From S34-282 sp034422075 (lineage in GTDB: Bacteria > Chloroflexota > Dehalococcoidia > Lucifugimonadales > Australimonadaceae), in the NCBI GenBank assembly GCA_034422075.1, contig DAOUJX010000008.1, positions 1 to 27,424 of the forward strand: a stretch of DNA of 27,424 nucleotides, in the 5' to 3' direction. Below are positions 1 through 7,394 of this stretch, in pieces. Position 1 is the first letter of the stretch, and each line of letters opens with the position of its first letter. Both the position numbers and the translations under genes were made by a program. The notes below the pieces were generated by a model. That model did not search any database. It had not been told where the DNA came from and worked only from the letters and a program-made list of their open reading frames with translations.

Positions 1-1
1 G

Positions 2-787
2 GCGCTCCTCATGCGCGTCGGGCAAACGCTCTCCGGCCAACCCCCCATGTCGCCGCCGCCCGTCGCGCTCACTGCCGCCTTCCCCGCTGCGTGCGTCACT
101 TTCCTCACCCGCGACCCCGCGATCCGCACCGTCCGCGACCTTGCAGGCAAGCGCGTCTTTCTAGGCGAACCTGCCACTGTATGGCACGAAAAGGGCGCAG
201 CCTCTCTCCGTGCCGCCGGGGTTTGGGACAGTGTAGAGCTCGCTTCCAGCCTAGCCGATGGCCTCGAGCTGCTCTTCCTTGGCGAGGTCGGGGCGGTGGT
301 GAACGGTATCCTATTTCAACGAGTCACCGTGCCGGCAGTGGCGCTGCTTGCCATCACCACGCGCCACGTCTACGGCGTGCGCATCCCCACCGACGTCATC
401 GCCGCTGCCGCTCATGTACACCCCGATTGGGTTGGGGTAGGGCTGCTGGAGCCACAGATCCTTCCTGCGGGCACTACCAGGGACTATGTTCGAGCCGACT
501 ACGACCTCTTTCGCGACGACGCGACTTGCTGGGGAGGCGGCTCCGAGGTCTACATGGCGAGCCCCGACTTCGACGATGAGTTGGCCTACGCCATCGTCCA
601 GGGCGCCCTCGACAACCGCATCGATGCGCTGTCCATCCTCCCGTTCCGTGATCCGCTGTGGTTAGAGCGCAGTGGCCACGCCTGGATGCCCCAAAGCGCC
701 TTTCACCCTGGCGCCCGCCGCGCCTATGACGAGGCTGGCCTCACGTACGGAGTCGAGGGCATCCGCCAATGGGAAGCCGCCCAGTAG
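2..787 (+). CDS. TAXI-family TRAP transporter solute-binding protein (5' end outside window)
   Basis: Extracytoplasmic substrate-capture protein of the TAXI branch of TRAP transporters, which deliver organic acids to a membrane permease. The frame is open from the first bases, so the signal peptide and first lobe are probably cut off by the window edge; the ATG at 11 is probably internal. Visible family features are an 'IRTVRDLAGKRVFLG' stretch (the usual 'tv.DLkGKrV.vG' after the first lobe), a 'DGLELLFLGEVGAVVNG' segment and the C-terminal 'FHPGARRAYDEAG', matching the typical 'HPGA.rYyrE.G' ending. About 260 residues are seen of roughly 320 expected. No TRAP permease gene follows: the next gene is convergent. 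Family call fairly sure, substrate unknown. Confidence 0.72.
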   Translation, partial: ALLMRVGQTLSGQPPMSPPPVALTAAFPAACVTFLTRDPAIRTVRDLAGKRVFLGEPATVWHEKGAASLRAAGVWDSVELASSLADGLELLFLGEVGAVVNGILFQRVTVPAVALLAITTRHVYGVRIPTDVIAAAAHVHPDWVGVGLLEPQILPAGTTRDYVRADYDLFRDDATCWGGGSEVYMASPDFDDELAYAIVQGALDNRIDALSILPFRDPLWLERSGHAWMPQSAFHPGARRAYDEAGLTYGVEGIRQWEAAQ

Positions 788-821
788 CGTCTCAGTCCAG
801 TCGGGAAGGCCGGCACTAGCG

Positions 822-1481
822 CTAGCTCTTCAACCGCCCATAGGCCGCAATTAGGCGGCTAGCCGCGACCACGTTCGTCAGCGCCGCGAGCCCAATGAGC
901 GTCGGCAGGCCGAGGCCGGTAATCGCGCCCACCATGATGACGAACAGCCGCACGTCGCGCGACGCCAGCGACGTCCATCCGCGATCGAACATCGTGCGGT
1001 GCGCCTCACCGATGCGTGCGCGCGCGTAGGTCACCGCAAACGTCCCTGCCAGTGCCGCGAAACCCAGCGACCATGCAAGCGTCGGGTTGTGCTCACCCGC
1101 CGTCCAGTGCGTTAGGCCGAGCAACACAAGCGCGTCGGAGTAGCGGTCGACGAGCGCGTCAAAAAACGAGCCGAACGGGCTTGATGCTCCCTTCAAGCGC
1201 GCCAAGTCGCCGTCCACTCCATCCACGATTGAACCCGCCTGCGCCAGCACGCCCCCAACGATGTGCATATCGAACACGAAGGCTGCCAGCGTGCCGACAG
1301 CCATCAGCAGGGTGAACAGCGTCACTTGGTTCGGCGTAACCGGCGTGTGCTGCAGCCCTCGCGCTATTGGGCGCGATATGCGCCTGTTCAACCAGCGGGA
1401 GACGAGGCCATCGTAGATGCCCTGCGCTGCGCTGCTACTCTCCTGTGGCGCAGCGGTAGTCTTCGAGGGTGTCGATGTCAT
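822..1481 (-). CDS. CDP-alcohol phosphatidyltransferase, DIPP-synthase-like
   Basis: Integral membrane enzyme that transfers a CMP-activated alcohol phosphate to an acceptor hydroxyl. The complete family signature DxxDGxxAR-x8-GxxxDxxxD is present (begins DGVDGDLAR), among several hydrophobic segments. The N-terminal 'DGLVSRWLNRRIS' and 'TPNQVT' match the second domain of bifunctional inositol-1-phosphate cytidylyltransferase / di-myo-inositol-phosphate synthase proteins, and the preceding gene resembles the first domain. The start is uncertain: the ATG at 1481 and a GTG at 1505 both lie inside the upstream gene and neither has a Shine-Dalgarno. The recognisable domain begins near 1420, so reinitiation, frameshifting or a sequencing indel are possible. 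Class is certain; the product (di-inositol phosphate, a phosphatidylinositol-like lipid or other) is not. Confidence 0.82.
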   Translation of the reverse strand: MTSTPSKTTAAPQESSSAAQGIYDGLVSRWLNRRISRPIARGLQHTPVTPNQVTLFTLLMAVGTLAAFVFDMHIVGGVLAQAGSIVDGVDGDLARLKGASSPFGSFFDALVDRYSDALVLLGLTHWTAGEHNPTLAWSLGFAALAGTFAVTYARARIGEAHRTMFDRGWTSLASRDVRLFVIMVGAITGLGLPTLIGLAALTNVVAASRLIAAYGRLKS

Positions 1482-2142
1482 TCCAGTAGAGGCCGTTGAT
1501 ATCACCTGTCTGCACGGGCGTCTCGCTTACTACGAGCTCCTGCATCACCTGGTTCAGCTCCAGGCGCACCCCGTGCTGTTCCTTCAAGTCGCACAGCATA
1601 CCGAAGATACTCGGCTCAAAGCGGAACACGCCGATGTCCACCGCATTCCAAGCCGCTATCTCCTTGCCGATGCGCAGCAATACACCCGACCTGTCCACGA
1701 GGACGCGCGTCGCATCGTTAACCTGGCTCTCCAGGGCAGGGGCGGAGTCCACCGCCAGCACCGGGCCCTCGCATGGCATCTCCAGCAGCGTCGCGACTAT
1801 CTGCGGCTCGATGATGTGATCGCCCATCGACAGCACAAACGGCGAACCGCCGACCCAGTGTCTCGCGCTGAAGATGGAGATGGCATTCCCCCCGTCGTAG
1901 TCGGGATTGTGGATAAATTCCACGTTCGCCCAGGCAGGCACCATCGACTGTACCTCGTCTACCACGTCCCACGCCCGGTAGCCGACCACCACGGCGATGT
2001 CCTTGATGCCTGAGGCCATCATCGCCTCGAGCGGGTATGCGATGAGCGGCTTTCCCCAGAGCGGCAGCGTCACCTTGGCGCGCTCGTTGGTCAAAGGTTG
2101 CAGCCTTCCGCCGTCCCCAGCGGCGATTATCACGCCCTTCAT
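1435..2142 (-). CDS. Sugar/inositol-phosphate nucleotidyltransferase (IPCT-like)
   Basis: Cytoplasmic enzyme of 235 residues that condenses an NTP with a sugar or inositol phosphate. The N-terminus carries the NTP-transferase loop (AAGDGGRLQPLT, then a conserved Lys and 'GKPLIAYPLE'), and 'NPDYDGGNAISI' and 'SMGDHI' match the inositol-1-phosphate cytidylyltransferase subgroup (compare its 'MSDH' motif). The C-terminus ends on 'WNDIDTLEDY', the usual end of the fold. The start has a purine-rich Shine-Dalgarno (GAGGGG, 6 bases before ATG). It overlaps the start of the downstream CDP-alcohol phosphatidyltransferase by 47-71 bases, suggesting both act on the same intermediate (CDP-inositol or a similar CDP-alcohol). 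No inositol-phosphate synthase lies in the window. Nucleotide and substrate specificity are inferred from similarity only. Confidence 0.8.
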   Translation of the reverse strand: MKGVIIAAGDGGRLQPLTNERAKVTLPLWGKPLIAYPLEAMMASGIKDIAVVVGYRAWDVVDEVQSMVPAWANVEFIHNPDYDGGNAISIFSARHWVGGSPFVLSMGDHIIEPQIVATLLEMPCEGPVLAVDSAPALESQVNDATRVLVDRSGVLLRIGKEIAAWNAVDIGVFRFEPSIFGMLCDLKEQHGVRLELNQVMQELVVSETPVQTGDINGLYWNDIDTLEDYRCATGE

Positions 2143-2261
2143 ATAGATGCCCCTCAGTTGGTGTGCGCGGCCTGATGCACGATCGATTCGCCGCGGAGCC
2201 GCTGGCTGTTGCCGGCTGGGCTGTTCGACCTGCCGCAGCGCCTACTCGGCAGGGTGGGCGC

Positions 2262-2292
2262 ACTATAGGGGAAGGCCCTAGACTCTTGTCAA
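2262..2292 (-). promoter_or_regulatory. Sigma70-type promoter upstream of the nucleotidyltransferase
   Basis: On the minus strand a perfect TTGACA (2287-2292) is followed after 18-19 bases by CTATAG/TATAGT (2262-2268). Transcription would start near 2256, giving a leader of roughly 110 bases before the ATG at 2142. It lies in the 190-base gap after the dehydrogenase gene, so the nucleotidyltransferase/phosphatidyltransferase pair can be expressed independently. Confidence 0.55.
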
Positions 2293-2332
2293 GTCCGACT
2301 CTTTGGCTGGTGCAACCCCTGCAATCGTCCGT

Positions 2333-3403
2333 TTAGAACGCGCAAGGCGCCTCCATTTCCGCGCATGTCGACCGCAACCATTCCACCACGTCGCGGTGCA
2401 ACGGGATTCCGTGCTCCGACCGCTCCGTCGCCGTCTCCACTTCCGGCTGACCCGGCACCAGAACACGCTCATGCCCCGCAGCGGGCGGTGTGTTCCGCAG
2501 CGTCCGAATGAAATCATCCATGTCCGCCTTGAAAGTCCCCAGGTCTACGAATGCATCGACGTCATAGGCGGCAACCATATGCTGAAACGGTCCGTTGCGC
2601 GCCGTGAACCCGGAGCCAGACAGGATGCTGCTCAGTATCTCGACGACCGCCGCTAGCCCGTATCCCTTGTGCGATCCCATCTCGCGCGTGCTGCCCAATG
2701 GGAGCGGGAGATACTCTTCCGGCACCTCCACCGGTTCCATGATGGGCGTTCCATCCATTGCTCCCACCATCCCGGGCGGCAGCTTTGCCCCTAGCCGCTT
2801 GGCGTTGCGAAACTTGTTGATGGCGACGGTGCTCGTTGCGATATCGAGCAGAAATGGGTGCTCCTCACCGGCGGGCGCCGCAACAGCGATCGGGTTGGTG
2901 CCGAACCGTCCCTCACGGCCGTACGTCGGCGGCACGCGCGGCGTCGCCGCCGATACGCATACGCCTATCATGTCCTCACGCACCGCCAGCATCGCGTGGT
3001 ATCCCGCCGCGCCGACGTGACGCCCCTTGCCAAGCGTCACCATGCCGACACCTGTTTGACGTGCCTTCTCCATCGCCATCGCCATTGCCTTAGGCGCGAT
3101 GATGATGCCCAGCCCGCGGTCACAGTCGATGGTCGCCGCGGATGCGCGCTCTCGCACTACCCGCCAATCGGGGTGCGCATTGATGCTCCCATCCGCGTAG
3201 CCTTCTAGGTACTCCTGGAGCATGTTGCTCACGCCGTGGCTGTCGACGCCGTGGAGATCGGCGTAGACCAACACGTCAGCGCCGAGCGCGGCGTCTTCCG
3301 GCGGCACACCTACCTTCTCGAGCAATGCGGTCACGCTCTCGCGCAGGTCGGCCTCGCGTACGCGTATCGCTTCCTCTTCCCGCACGTGAAACGCTTCCAG
3401 CAT
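2333..3403 (-). CDS. Ldh2/MDH2-family NAD(P)-dependent oxidoreductase
   Basis: Member of the malate/L-lactate/L-sulfolactate/ureidoglycolate dehydrogenase family (not the classical Rossmann LDH), which oxidises 2-hydroxy acids. At 356 residues it has the usual length. Family motifs seen are 'LHGVDSHGV' near residues 50-58 (containing the catalytic His), the 'GRHVGAAGYHA' segment, 'TNPIAVAAP', 'DIATS' and 'GSHKGYGLA'. The start at 3403 has a strong Shine-Dalgarno (GGAGG, 5 bases before ATG). It follows the HemL-like aminotransferase by 55 bases on the same strand, suggesting a two-gene unit converting a hydroxy acid to an oxo acid and then to or from an amino compound. The exact substrate cannot be read from sequence. 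Confidence 0.85.
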   Translation of the reverse strand: MLEAFHVREEEAIRVREADLRESVTALLEKVGVPPEDAALGADVLVYADLHGVDSHGVSNMLQEYLEGYADGSINAHPDWRVVRERASAATIDCDRGLGIIIAPKAMAMAMEKARQTGVGMVTLGKGRHVGAAGYHAMLAVREDMIGVCVSAATPRVPPTYGREGRFGTNPIAVAAPAGEEHPFLLDIATSTVAINKFRNAKRLGAKLPPGMVGAMDGTPIMEPVEVPEEYLPLPLGSTREMGSHKGYGLAAVVEILSSILSGSGFTARNGPFQHMVAAYDVDAFVDLGTFKADMDDFIRTLRNTPPAAGHERVLVPGQPEVETATERSEHGIPLHRDVVEWLRSTCAEMEAPCAF

Positions 3404-3458
3404 TGCTTCCTCCGGTTCGTTCTTTCTTCTTCTGGGGTAGGACTGGGATGAGAGCTGC

Positions 3459-4757
3459 CTAACTCTTCACTGCCGCGACGCCTGCCTCGAAGGCCCTCAG
3501 CGTCGCCTCAACGTCGTCGTCTGTGTGGCACATGCCGACGTACACCTTGCCCGCGGGCTTGAAGACCCCATGCTCCAGCAGCGTCTGGTTGAACACCGCG
3601 TTCATCGCACGGTCCGCTGTCAGCGTCGAGCGGTAGTCCGATATCTCGTGCTCCGTGAAGTAGACGTCGAACAGGACGTCGTCGCCCGATACGTACGCCG
3701 CCACACCCGCGTCGTCCAGCATTGCCTGCAGGCCGCTCCGCAAGCGCTTGCCTGCGGCGTCGTATGCGCCGTAGACGCCTGGCTTGCGCAGTAGCTCCAG
3801 CGTGGCCAGCCCGGAAGCTGCCGCGACCGGACTACCGTTCAGCGTTCCGATTTGGTTGATGAACCCATCCGACGGCACCGAGCTCGAATCGTACGCCTCC
3901 ATGATGTCTGCACGGCCAACGACGGCGCCCAGCGGCATGCCGCCGCCGACTATCTTGCCAAGCGCGGTCAAATCGGGCGTAACGCCGTAGCGTTCCTGTG
4001 CGCCGCCGTACGCGAGACGGAACCCCGTCACCACTTCGTCGAAGGCCAGCACGACGCCGTTGCGCTCCGTCACCTCTCGCAGCCCCTGCAGGAAGCCCGG
4101 ACGCGGCTCGATAATGCGCTGTAGCGGCTCGATGATGACCCCAGCTAACTCGTCCCGGTTTTGTTCGATGATGTCCGTGGTCGTCTCTATGTCGTTGTAC
4201 GGCGCAATCAGCACCGTGTCGCGCACCGCCTGGGGAATGCCCGCGCTGCTCGGCTTCGGTGTGGGGTATGAGCCTGGCTCATCCGGTGTCACGCTTTGCA
4301 AGGCATAGTCATGCGTACCGTGAAATCCACCTTCGAACTTCAGGATCTTGTCCTTGCCTGTAAACGCCCGCGCTAGCCGCAGGCACTGAAACGTTGCGTC
4401 CGTACCGCTTGTCGTGAAGCGCACACGTTCAGCGCACGGCACTGCGTCAACAAGCGCTTCCCCCAAGCGCACGGCGTACTCGTTCTGTGTGAAGAACGTC
4501 GTCCCTTTGCGCGCGGCCTCCTCGATTGCGGCTATGACGGCGGGATGCGCGTGGCCCAGGATCATTGGACCCGACCCCAAGAGGAAGTCGATGTATTCGT
4601 TCCCGCTGACGTCCCAGATATGCGACCCGCGTCCCTCTCGCACGATGAACGCATAGTCATCATCCAGGCGCATGTTGCCGAGGCTGCCATCCGGCAACAC
4701 CGACTTTGCCCGCTCCAAGAGCCCCTGTTCCTCAGTCGTCCGGGTCCTCTGCGCCAT
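3459..4757 (-). CDS. Class III aminotransferase, glutamate-1-semialdehyde-aminomutase-like
   Basis: PLP-dependent aminotransferase of 432 residues, related to HemL. Motifs: 'GSGPMILGHAHP' near residues 61-72, 'SGTDAT' for the phosphate-binding turn, 'GGFHGTHDYAL', 'FDEVVTGFR' with the PLP-binding Asp, and 'LGKIVGGGMPLGA' carrying the Schiff-base Lys. True HemL proteins have SGTEAT and a conserved N-terminal SPVRAF stretch; here the first is SGTDAT and the second is absent, so I read this as a HemL-like paralogue rather than the tetrapyrrole enzyme. The start has AGGAG eight bases upstream. The neighbouring Ldh2-type gene argues for amino/hydroxy acid metabolism. Confident in family, not in substrate. 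Confidence 0.83.
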   Translation of the reverse strand: MAQRTRTTEEQGLLERAKSVLPDGSLGNMRLDDDYAFIVREGRGSHIWDVSGNEYIDFLLGSGPMILGHAHPAVIAAIEEAARKGTTFFTQNEYAVRLGEALVDAVPCAERVRFTTSGTDATFQCLRLARAFTGKDKILKFEGGFHGTHDYALQSVTPDEPGSYPTPKPSSAGIPQAVRDTVLIAPYNDIETTTDIIEQNRDELAGVIIEPLQRIIEPRPGFLQGLREVTERNGVVLAFDEVVTGFRLAYGGAQERYGVTPDLTALGKIVGGGMPLGAVVGRADIMEAYDSSSVPSDGFINQIGTLNGSPVAAASGLATLELLRKPGVYGAYDAAGKRLRSGLQAMLDDAGVAAYVSGDDVLFDVYFTEHEISDYRSTLTADRAMNAVFNQTLLEHGVFKPAGKVYVGMCHTDDDVEATLRAFEAGVAAVKS

Positions 4758-4818
4758 CGCCGCGTCTCCTTACCTCTGTCAAGGTGTCGTTATGCTACCT
4801 GATTGACCGGAAGGCAGC

Positions 4819-4834
4819 GATTTACGGCTAAATC
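4819..4834. promoter_or_regulatory. Palindrome upstream of the aminotransferase, possible operator
   Basis: Perfect inverted repeat GATTTA-CGGC-TAAATC about 62 bases upstream of the aminotransferase start, in an AT-richer patch of a GC-rich region. Position and symmetry suit a dimeric regulator, but there is no second copy in the window and no regulator gene next to it. I could not find a convincing -35/-10 pair beside it. Confidence 0.3.
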
Positions 4835-4896
4835 AGTGGGGCGGAGGGGGGTATGTATTCGTCATCAGTTGCGGCAGGGATTGTGCGGGCCGTTGC

Positions 4897-4932
4897 GCGA
4901 TGGCGCATGACGTTGCAATTGCACGCCATCGC
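4897..4932. repeat. 9-bp inverted repeat with palindromic loop
   Basis: Perfect 9-base arms GCGATGGCG (4897-4905) and CGCCATCGC (4924-4932). The 18-base loop contains a second palindrome, TGCAATTGCA (4914-4923). It lies in the 250-base gap between the small winged-helix-like gene and the aminotransferase, downstream of the former, so it may end or stabilise that transcript. There is no T-run on either side, so a standard intrinsic terminator is not supported. I see no gene in 4758-5009. Confidence 0.4.
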
Positions 4933-5009
4933 CCGTATCAGCATTGCGGCAGTCAGCACTCTACTCTAGCAACGCCTGTCAGGTTGAATGGCGTAGGCCG
5001 TGAGCACAC

Positions 5010-5357
5010 TTAGCCGTTCAGCAGGCTAATCACGGCTACGATTGCAATTACGACCGCTGCAAGCGCTCCCGTCACAGCAGGAGTAGGCACGATTCGCCGT
5101 AATTGACGCTTGAGCGCCACACGTCGAGGGTGCTCGCGCGTGTACTTGAGTTGATTGTATAGGTGCAGCCCGCGCGGATTGATAACCCCGGCCAGTCCTT
5201 TGCTGCTGGCGCTCGTGAGATAGCCTTCACGCAAGAGCCATTTGCCCGCATTGACTTCGACTGAGGGCATGCCAATGTGAGCATGCCAAACTTCTCTGCG
5301 CTTCTCCGCTAGGTCTTCAAGAATCCTGTAAATCGCCTCGTCCTGTTCGTCTTGCAT
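5010..5357 (-). CDS. Small protein: winged-helix-like domain plus C-terminal membrane anchor
   Basis: A 115-residue protein I do not recognise. Residues about 5-75 are mostly helical with a 'KWLLREGYLT...GVINPRGLHLYNQLK' pattern that looks like the recognition helix and wing of a small winged-helix domain. It is followed by a basic stretch (residues 73-89, rich in Arg/Lys) and one clear transmembrane helix (about 94-113), ending four residues later. A tail-anchored topology with the helical domain in the cytoplasm is likely from the positive-inside rule. The start has a strong GGGGG Shine-Dalgarno and codon use resembles its neighbours, supporting a real gene. It could be a membrane-bound regulator, but DNA binding is inference. 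Confidence 0.6.
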   Translation of the reverse strand: MQDEQDEAIYRILEDLAEKRREVWHAHIGMPSVEVNAGKWLLREGYLTSASSKGLAGVINPRGLHLYNQLKYTREHPRRVALKRQLRRIVPTPAVTGALAAVVIAIVAVISLLNG

Positions 5358-5443
5358 AGCGCACCCCCTGTAGCAAGGTAGGCTATCCCCCTACGGTGGC
5401 ACGTTGTAACTGGCAGGTGTCGCGATTCAGCAGGCCGCCATAG

Positions 5444-5704
5444 TCAGCCCATGTAGAGGGGAACAACGAACGCAGGCTGTGGCTGCGGTTCCTGCATGGG
5501 CGCAGGCGGGAATGCTCTGCGCGTGTACTTGCGGCGCAAGCGGGGCTGCCCTTCCTTCACCTTGCCGCCTTCAACTGCCTGCTTCCACGACAGCGAACGG
5601 CTGCCGCCCCCCACACACTCAGGAAGGCCGCACGTCAAGCACGACGGCCCGCCGTATTCGCAGCCGTCTAGTTCCGCTACCTGAAACCCTAGGGGAGAAC
5701 ATGC
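5444..5704 (-). pseudogene. Cysteine-motif small ORF downstream of folE, possible remnant
   Basis: An open frame just downstream of, and slightly overlapping, the folE 3' end reads 'CEYGGPSCLTCGLPEC', a C-x6-C-x2-C-x4-C arrangement resembling the 'C..CPLP.C' knuckle of many small phage or helix-turn-helix proteins. It is then followed by a basic, Pro-rich tail ending at 5444. No ATG, GTG or TTG precedes the first cysteine; the only in-frame start is a TTG inside the motif at 5638, without a Shine-Dalgarno. The 5' end is therefore missing or the gene is decayed. The rest of 5358-5688 holds nothing else I can identify. Confidence 0.3.
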
Positions 5705-6348
5705 CTAGGCCCTGGCGCGCGACCTTCCAGCCTCAGGTACTCTTGGAATTTGCTCTCCAGCGCCGAGTTGCTGATGAACACTCCGCGCCGTGCCGTGGTC
5801 AGCGTCGATGACGACCGTTGCTCCACGCCCCGCTGGATCATGCAGTAGTGGACGGCCTGCACAACGACGATGACGCCAAGCGGGTTCAGGTGGCGGTCGA
5901 TAGCTCCGGCAACCTGCTGCGTGAGCTGCTCTTGCACCTGCAAGCGCCGCGCAAACACCTCGACTACGCGAGGCAACTTGGATAGGCCTGTGATGACCCT
6001 GCTGCGGGGGTCCGGTATGTATCCAATATGCGCCATGCCTCGAATTGGCGCCATGTGGTGCTCGCACGTCGACGTGAACTCAATGTTGTCTACGATGATC
6101 ATGTCGTCCGAGTCGACCGGGTAGTCGTCCTCATCGAGTTGGAAGATCACTTTGAGGTGCTCCTCCGCGTTCTGCTCGATGCCCTGGGTGTAGGTGAGCA
6201 GCGCGCGCGCCCAGCGCTCGGGCGTCTGCGCCAACCCTGGCCGCGATGGGTCTTCGCCCAGCGCCGCAAGCACCTCCGTCAACAGAGGGACCAGCTGTTC
6301 CAGCCTCCGCCCGCCCGGAGTTACTCCGTTCCTATTTTGTGTTTGCAT
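5689..6348 (-). CDS. folE: GTP cyclohydrolase I
   Basis: Converts GTP to 7,8-dihydroneopterin triphosphate, the entry step to folate, tetrahydropterins and queuosine. The 219 residues include the zinc site residues Cys95 and His98 in 'STCEHHMAP' and Cys169 in 'HYCMIQRG', the 'QERLT'-like 'QEQLTQQVAGAI' helix and the 'TARRGVF' phosphate-binding C-terminal region, all as in type IA enzymes. The start overlaps the end of the queC-like gene by 17 bases, so it is the last gene of the SDR-queD-queC-folE operon. With QueD in the same transcript its product can go directly to 6-carboxytetrahydropterin. Confidence 0.95.
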   Translation of the reverse strand: MQTQNRNGVTPGGRRLEQLVPLLTEVLAALGEDPSRPGLAQTPERWARALLTYTQGIEQNAEEHLKVIFQLDEDDYPVDSDDMIIVDNIEFTSTCEHHMAPIRGMAHIGYIPDPRSRVITGLSKLPRVVEVFARRLQVQEQLTQQVAGAIDRHLNPLGVIVVVQAVHYCMIQRGVEQRSSSTLTTARRGVFISNSALESKFQEYLRLEGRAPGPRHVLP

Positions 6349-6988
6349 AGCTCGTCCTGTCCTTCATGCCAGCCTCCTCGAAGGCAGTGCGTCTCTCGTG
6401 GCACTTGTTACATCTTCCACAGTGCGCCTCTCCCTGTGGGGCGTTGCACGTCAACGTCAACTCGAGTGGCAAATGGCCATAGTCGCGGATGATCTCTGCT
6501 TTTCGCCGAGCCCTGAATGGCGTCTCTACTGCTAGCTCATGACTCATTCCAATCGCCATCAGCCGCGCCATATCTGCGAAGAACTCCGGCGTCGCATCGG
6601 GAAACGGGTTGGCGAGAAGCGACCCGAGGGCGATGCGGTGAACGCTGTGGGTACTGCACCACACGCCCGCCGCCGCAAGCAGCAGTACGTTACGCCCCGG
6701 CAGATAGACGCGCTCGTCCGGGTCGGAGGCCGACGGCACGCCTACGCCGCTCAGGCTCCAATGATCGCCGTACATGGTCTCCACCGGCATCGGCAGTACG
6801 ACGAGCGAGCGAATGTTGTTGCCTCCAAGGGCCTCCAGGAAGCGTTCGAGGGCGGCGACCTCCGCCTCTTCCCAGTGCAGCCCCTTTTTCACGTAAAGGG
6901 GGTGCACGGTTGACTCTCGAGCTAGGTGCGCGACCATGGCGCACGAGTCGAGCCCACCGCTAACGAGCGCCGCCACGGCTGTGGCCAT
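6332..6988 (-). CDS. queC: QueC/ExsB-family ATP-dependent synthase, divergent
   Basis: Canonical QueC converts 7-carboxy-7-deazaguanine to preQ0 through adenylation and amidation. This 218-residue protein keeps the PP-loop SGGLDS (residues 10-15), 'LPGRN' (96-100), and a zinc site Cys181/190/193/196 (C-x8-CxxCxxC) followed by 'HERRTAF'. Where canonical QueC reads roughly 'YGQRH..E' it has 'PLYVKKGLHWEEAE', and the usual 'GYPDCR' stretch is replaced by 'NPFPDATPEFF'. It is thus a distinct branch whose acid substrate may differ. The start chosen is the ATG at 6988, sharing one base with the queD stop (TGATG), which indicates translational coupling. The gene symbol is by family; function is likely but not certain. 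Confidence 0.78.
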   Translation of the reverse strand: MATAVAALVSGGLDSCAMVAHLARESTVHPLYVKKGLHWEEAEVAALERFLEALGGNNIRSLVVLPMPVETMYGDHWSLSGVGVPSASDPDERVYLPGRNVLLLAAAGVWCSTHSVHRIALGSLLANPFPDATPEFFADMARLMAIGMSHELAVETPFRARRKAEIIRDYGHLPLELTLTCNAPQGEAHCGRCNKCHERRTAFEEAGMKDRTSYANTK

Positions 6989-7392
6989 CACGCCTCGCGG
7001 TACGCCGCGTAGCTGCTGGGCGTCTCCCACAAGCGAACTTCGGCCACGTCCAGCCCTGCCGCGCGGACTTGCTCGTATATCAACCTGGCGATGTTCTCCG
7101 CCGTCGGGTTCGCGTCCATCACATAGTGCGGCTCGCCCATCTGCTCGAGCACTGGAAGCAGCGGGTCGGCCGCATTCAGCACCATCTTGTGGTCAAGGTG
7201 CGTATCCACCCATTCCTTGGCAATGCTCCGCATATCGGAGAAATCAACGACCATGCCCCGCGCATCCAGACTCTCCGCGCGCACATCCACCTCCAACAAC
7301 CCATTGTGGCCGTGCAGGTGCCTGCAGGGGCCCGCGTAGTTGAGCAGCCGATGTCCGTAGCAGAAGTCGATGCGCTTGGTGACTGTATGCAT
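6988..7392 (-). CDS. queD: 6-pyruvoyl-tetrahydropterin/6-carboxytetrahydropterin synthase family
   Basis: QueD converts dihydroneopterin triphosphate to 6-carboxy-5,6,7,8-tetrahydropterin. In 134 residues the zinc ligands are His14 and His27/His29 of 'RHLHGHN', the catalytic nucleophile is Cys23 ('GPCRHLHGH'), and 'LDHKMVLN', 'NPTAENIARLI' and 'ETPSSYAAY' complete the family pattern. It starts two bases after the SDR stop and its own stop overlaps the queC-like start, so the four genes form one tightly coupled unit. The Cys-containing loop favours the QueD (carboxy) reaction over eukaryotic PTPS chemistry, though the two cannot be fully separated from sequence. Confidence 0.92.
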   Translation of the reverse strand: MHTVTKRIDFCYGHRLLNYAGPCRHLHGHNGLLEVDVRAESLDARGMVVDFSDMRSIAKEWVDTHLDHKMVLNAADPLLPVLEQMGEPHYVMDANPTAENIARLIYEQVRAAGLDVAEVRLWETPSSYAAYREA

Positions 7393-7394
7393 GC

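Noticed and set aside
3459..4757. Calling the aminotransferase hemL
   Set aside because: It lacks the SPVRAF stretch and has SGTDAT for SGTEAT, and its neighbour is a hydroxy-acid dehydrogenase, not a tetrapyrrole gene.
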